From: Caballeronia insecticola
GTDB taxonomy: Bacteria > Pseudomonadota > Gammaproteobacteria > Burkholderiales > Burkholderiaceae
Assembly: GCF_000402035.1 (NCBI RefSeq)
Contig: NC_021288.1
Location: 836,831-900,830, forward strand
Direction: 5' to 3'
DNA length: 64,000 bases
Shown here: one piece after another, positions 60,827-64,000 of the stretch
Layout of the letters: each line of letters opens with the position of its first letter
Position numbering within the stretch: the first letter of the stretch is position 1
Program-made: the position numbers and the translations under genes
Notes under the pieces: generated by a model
The model's database searches: none
Told to the model about the DNA's origin: nothing
Seen by the model: the letters and a program-made list of their open reading frames with translations, nothing else

Positions 60827-61270
60827 TCAGGGCATTCGTCCTCTCCACCGCTTGTTAATGCCAATTGCAGCATCTTGCTGCCATGCCGTCTTGGCGGCCT
60901 CGTGTCCGACGCCGAGCGCGCGGCTCAGAATCGATCGCGTGCCGGGCGTGGCGTGCACATTCGCGAGTTGCGATGCATCGAGCCAGCAGAGGTCGTCGAG
61001 TCGGCCGCTGATGCCCGCGCGCGGATGCACGTCGTCCGGTATCGCGACACGAAAAACATGATGCAGATGATGTGCCGACACCTGCTGAAACAGAAACGCG
61101 ACCGCGCTCGCTTCGACGCCTGCATCGTCGTATAGCGCCCGGATCGCCGCGACGATCGGCATTTCGTCGAGTCCCACCGCCCCGCCCGGCAGCAGCCACG
61201 GACCGCTGCCGTCCCTGACCAGAAGCACCGCCTGCTGACGTACCAGCAGCACTGTTGCTCGTACTCTCAT
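60827..61270 (-). CDS. Nudix-fold protein with degenerate catalytic box
   Basis: A 147-residue protein with the Nudix fold outline (RATVLLVRQQAVLLVRDG, then WLLPGGAVGLDE). The Nudix box reads G-x5-E-x7-R-A-L-Y-D-D-A-G-V: the usual R-E-x-x-E-E is changed to R-A-L-Y-D-D, so both metal-binding Glu are Asp and another Glu is Ala. Hydrolase activity may be lost or altered; some Nudix-like proteins are sensors. The start at ATG 61270 gives a typical length; a GGAG lies upstream. No neighbours share its strand closely. Confidence 0.82.
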   Translation of the reverse strand: MRVRATVLLVRQQAVLLVRDGSGPWLLPGGAVGLDEMPIVAAIRALYDDAGVEASAVAFLFQQVSAHHLHHVFRVAIPDDVHPRAGISGRLDDLCWLDASQLANVHATPGTRSILSRALGVGHEAAKTAWQQDAAIGINKRWRGRMP

Positions 61271-61694
61271 CCCCGTCTCCGTGTTGCACCCAGATCGTTG
61301 TTGGACTGATGGTGCTGTACGACAACCACGCTTGCCGCCGCTTTCGCTTTGTCGTGATCTCGAAGCGGATGGGTCGCGTGGAGTCGATCTTTTACGTTCC
61401 GCAGTGCGCCTCGCAATGCGTGCATTCCCGATGTGAGCGCGCACGAGACGTTCACTCGGCATGGCTCGTAAGGTTCTGTCGATTCGTTCTTGACGCGCGG
61501 GTTCCCGGCTTGGGGCACGTCATCGGAAAGTCGTGAAGCGAGAGATGCCTGAACGAGTCGCGTTACGTACCCGTTTATATGATGCCTGCGACACGGATGG
61601 AGGCAATAGAAACAATGCGGCCGCATGTTCGCATCCGAACATGCGGCCGGTAAGAATGACTGCCGACGGTATCGCTACGCAGTCCGCTTGCGCT
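61271..61694. other. Intergenic stretch, 424 bp
   Basis: It lies between the Nudix gene and the end of the phospholipase gene (both minus). Its right part holds the strong hairpin at 61618-61649. No gene is convincing; the Nudix promoter should be at the left end. Confidence 0.5.
61618..61649 (-). terminator. Terminator hairpin of the phospholipase C gene
   Basis: CGGCCGCATGTTCG (61618-61631) and CGAACATGCGGCCG (61636-61649) form a perfect 14-bp stem with a 4-base loop. On the minus strand it begins 46 bp after the phospholipase stop and is followed by a short T-rich run (TTGTTTCTATT). Confidence 0.72.
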
Positions 61695-63806
61695 TCAGGC
61701 GCCGAGCGCGGGATCGCTCATGCTGTCGCGCCCGGTCTCGACGTGGCCCGCGAGGCGGCGCAGGAACGCGCGATCGGTATCGACTTTCACTTCGACGTCG
61801 TACCAGCCGTGGGCGTCGCGCAGATCGAGATAGACCTGCGCGGTGTCGCCGCCGCGCACGCGCCGGGTGATCGTCTTCGATGGCGCGTAGGCGTTGGTCA
61901 GGCTGAACGTGCACGCCGCCGTGCCGCGATTTTCAAGGCGTAGTTGCAGATTGCCGTTGGCGACGTCGTAGCCTTCCGCGACTTCCGGCGCCGCTTGCTC
62001 GCGCGTCCACCAGCCGTGCTGCGCCGCCAATTTGCCCGCGACGCGCCGCAGGAAACCGTTCGGGCCGTGCACGACGAAATCGAAGCTGCCGTCCGGATTG
62101 GCCGCAACGCGGTCGGCGAGACGCTTGCGCGCTTCGACGGTGTAACTGCGCGGCGCCTGCGTGCTGGCTTGACGATAAAGCAGGAACACCGCGCCCGCGC
62201 TGCCGGTGTTGACGAAATCGAACGACACGAATTCCTTCGTTGCGTCCGCATGCGTGCGCACGAAAAGCTCGTACGGCAACGCGCGCGCGGCGCGCACACC
62301 GGGTTCCTGCGACGGTTGCGTCGGCGCGGCGGGCGGCACGGGCACGTAGTCCGGATGACGCGTCTTGTCGGGCGGCGCATACGCGCTCGTGGCGGGCAGC
62401 GTCGGCAGGCTGCTGTTCGGATTGCGGAAGTCGAACGCGGACGTCAGATCGCCGCAAATCGCGCGACGCCACGGCGAGATGTTCGGTTCGGCCAGCCCGT
62501 GCGCACGGCCGAAACGCTTCTGGATGAAGCGGATCACCGACGTATGATCGAACGTTTCCGAGCACACCCAGCCGCCTCTCGACCACGGCGAGACGACCAG
62601 CATCGGCACGCGCGCACCGAGTCCGTACGGGCCGCTCGCATACTTTGCGCTGCCCGGAAAGATCTCGTCGCTCGTATCGACGGTGGAGAGACCGTTGGCG
62701 TTCGATGTCGGTGGAAACGGCGGGACGACGTGATCGAAGAAGCCGTCGTTTTCGTCGTAGTTGATGAGCAGCGCCGTCTTGCTCCACACGTCCGGATTCG
62801 ACGTCAGCACCTGCAACACCTGATCGACGTACCACGCGCCGTAGTTCGCCGGCCAGTTCGGATGCTCGGAAAAGGCTTCCGGCGCGACGATCCACGACAC
62901 TTGCGGCAGCGTGCCGCCCTGCACGTCGCGTTTGAGCATCGCGAAGTAATCGTCGCCGGCGGCGGCGTTCGTGCCGCGCCGCGCCTTCTCGAACAGCGGG
63001 CTGCCGGGCTGGGCGTTCTGGTACTGCGTGAAGTAGAGCAGCGAGTTGTCGCCGTAATTGCCGATGTAGGCGTCGTCGGTCCAGCCCCAAGCGTTTTTCG
63101 CGTCCAGACCGGTGCCGATGTCCTGATAGACCTTCCATGAAATGCCCGCGCGTTCGAGCACTTCCGGGAACGTCGACCAGCCGTAGCCGGCTTCCGCGTT
63201 ATCGACGACCGGACCGCCGCCGGTGCCGTCGTTGCCGACATAGCCGGTCCACATGTAATAGCGATTCGGATCGGTCGATGTGTTGGTCGAGCAGTGATAG
63301 GCGTCGCAGATCGTGAAGGCGTCGGCGAGTTGGTAGTGGAACGGGATGTCGTCGCGCTTCAGGTACGCCATCGTCGTCGTGCCTTTGAACGGCACCCACT
63401 GGTCGTAGAGGCCGCCGTGGAATGCGCCCTGCCCGCTCACCCAGTCGTGCGGCAAGTCCTGCAGGAACTGCAGGCCGAGGTTCGATGCGCCCGGGTGAAA
63501 CGGCAGCACCTCGCCCGCGCCCGCCGCGATCGGCTGATTGAACACCGGCTTGCCGTTGGGCAGCGTGACGGCGCTTCGGTCGCCGAAGCCGCGCACGCCG
63601 CGCAGGCTGCCGAAGTAATGATCAAACGAGCGGTTCTCCTGCATCAGCACGACGATGTGCTCGATGTCCTCGATCGATCCGTGGCGGTTGTTGGCCGGAA
63701 TCGCGAGCGCCTGGCGAATCCCGAGCGGCATCACGTTCAACGCGGCGGCAGCGCCCGCGGCCTCGACGGCCGAGCGCAGGAAGTCACGACGGTTCTTGTT
63801 TTTCAT
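61695..63806 (-). CDS. Phosphocholine-specific phospholipase C, Tat-exported
   Basis: A 703-residue enzyme of the acid phosphatase-like phospholipase C (PlcN/PlcH) family. The Tat signal is RRDFLRSA at residues 6-13. The catalytic metal region has QENRSFDHYFG (56-66), then DAYHCSTNTSTDPNR and NYDENDGFFDH. Two C-terminal repeats of about 80 residues with YTVEARKRL and TFSLTNAYAPS are typical. It splits phosphatidylcholine or sphingomyelin and so supplies phosphate and choline. It is followed by a strong hairpin terminator; the gene upstream ends 28 bp before its ATG. Confidence 0.94.
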   Translation of the reverse strand: MKNKNRRDFLRSAVEAAGAAAALNVMPLGIRQALAIPANNRHGSIEDIEHIVVLMQENRSFDHYFGSLRGVRGFGDRSAVTLPNGKPVFNQPIAAGAGEVLPFHPGASNLGLQFLQDLPHDWVSGQGAFHGGLYDQWVPFKGTTTMAYLKRDDIPFHYQLADAFTICDAYHCSTNTSTDPNRYYMWTGYVGNDGTGGGPVVDNAEAGYGWSTFPEVLERAGISWKVYQDIGTGLDAKNAWGWTDDAYIGNYGDNSLLYFTQYQNAQPGSPLFEKARRGTNAAAGDDYFAMLKRDVQGGTLPQVSWIVAPEAFSEHPNWPANYGAWYVDQVLQVLTSNPDVWSKTALLINYDENDGFFDHVVPPFPPTSNANGLSTVDTSDEIFPGSAKYASGPYGLGARVPMLVVSPWSRGGWVCSETFDHTSVIRFIQKRFGRAHGLAEPNISPWRRAICGDLTSAFDFRNPNSSLPTLPATSAYAPPDKTRHPDYVPVPPAAPTQPSQEPGVRAARALPYELFVRTHADATKEFVSFDFVNTGSAGAVFLLYRQASTQAPRSYTVEARKRLADRVAANPDGSFDFVVHGPNGFLRRVAGKLAAQHGWWTREQAAPEVAEGYDVANGNLQLRLENRGTAACTFSLTNAYAPSKTITRRVRGGDTAQVYLDLRDAHGWYDVEVKVDTDRAFLRRLAGHVETGRDSMSDPALGA

Positions 63807-63834
63807 TGGCTATGCGTGGGAAGTGGAAGGGATC

Positions 63835-64000
63835 TCAATCGACCGTGTGAATCACGGGTGTCGCGAGCGCGTCCGACGAAGCGCGCGCCACATCGGCCGG
63901 CGCGGGACGGACGGGCTGTACCGGCCGCACGGCGTCGCCGCCGGTGGCTTGCTGCGCCCAGTCTTGCAACTCGCTCGTACCGTTTGCGGCGGGCGGTTCG
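63835..64000 (-). CDS. Unknown protein, C-terminal end only (5' end outside window)
   Basis: An open frame on the minus strand continues past the right edge. The visible 54 residues, ending in ATPVIHTVD before the stop, are Ala/Pro/Val-rich and contain SELQDWAQQATGGD. No domain can be recognised. The stop is 28 bp upstream of the phospholipase ATG on the same strand, so both are probably co-transcribed. Confidence 0.55.
   Translation of the reverse strand, partial: EPPAANGTSELQDWAQQATGGDAVRPVQPVRPAPADVARASSDALATPVIHTVD

Noticed and set aside
1..64000. Search for insertion sequences, integrases, tRNA genes and CRISPR arrays
   Set aside because: No transposase or integrase motif, tRNA-like cloverleaf or regularly spaced repeat was seen by eye; a computational scan could still find a small RNA.

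Overview
The window is high-GC proteobacterial DNA with dense, short-spaced genes and very few repeats. Gene content points to Burkholderiaceae, most likely Caballeronia or Paraburkholderia: an ACC deaminase gene divergent from its Lrp-type regulator, a phosphocholine-type phospholipase C, a BceF-like tyrosine autokinase with exopolysaccharide glycosyltransferases, and many LysR regulators and aromatic or amine catabolic genes. This is an inference from gene content; no rRNA or tRNA gene was seen. It reads as an accessory part of a chromosome or chromid, not core housekeeping DNA.

Region 1 (1-10.7 kb) holds small metabolic units. They are a LysR/MFS/SDR operon running off the left edge, an epoxide hydrolase, a LysR divergent from an EamA exporter, a Tat-exported alpha/beta hydrolase coupled to a cytochrome P460, a YcaD-like MFS protein with an acidic N-terminal extension, and a CelD/BcsL-type acyltransferase. 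Region 2 (11.0-14.7 kb) is a tightly coupled three-gene envelope module: an output-less CHASE2 membrane protein, a small SH3-like exported protein and an M48 metallopeptidase lipoprotein. Region 3 (14.8-26.7 kb) is a catabolic locus around a divergent LysR. The left arm has a flavin monooxygenase, a RidA-like protein, a DUF1028 protein, an ArgE-type amidohydrolase and an NCS1 permease. The right arm has a CntA-like Rieske oxygenase and a four-gene polyamine-type ABC importer. The substrate is probably a nitrogenous compound, but the sequence does not identify it.

Region 4 (26.7-36.1 kb) has a Crp/Fnr regulator, an EpsG-like polymerase candidate, ppnP, an AbiE-like toxin-antitoxin pair behind a perfect inverted repeat, acdS/acdR and a class A penicillin-binding protein. 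Region 5 (36.1-43.6 kb) is a possible polyprenyl-phospho-pentose module: a HAD-UbiA fusion, an SMR-type small transporter and three GT-C-like membrane proteins, followed by a GlxA-type regulator. Region 6 (44.2-60.1 kb) is an exopolysaccharide locus: a MurJ-like flippase, a beta-propeller protein, a WbpL-like initiating transferase, five glycosyltransferases, a BceF/Wzc-type autokinase and two exported beta-helix proteins. No Wza or Wzy was recognised inside it. Region 7 (60.1-64.0 kb) has a Nudix-like protein with a degenerate motif, a Tat-exported phospholipase C, and the end of an unknown gene at the right edge.
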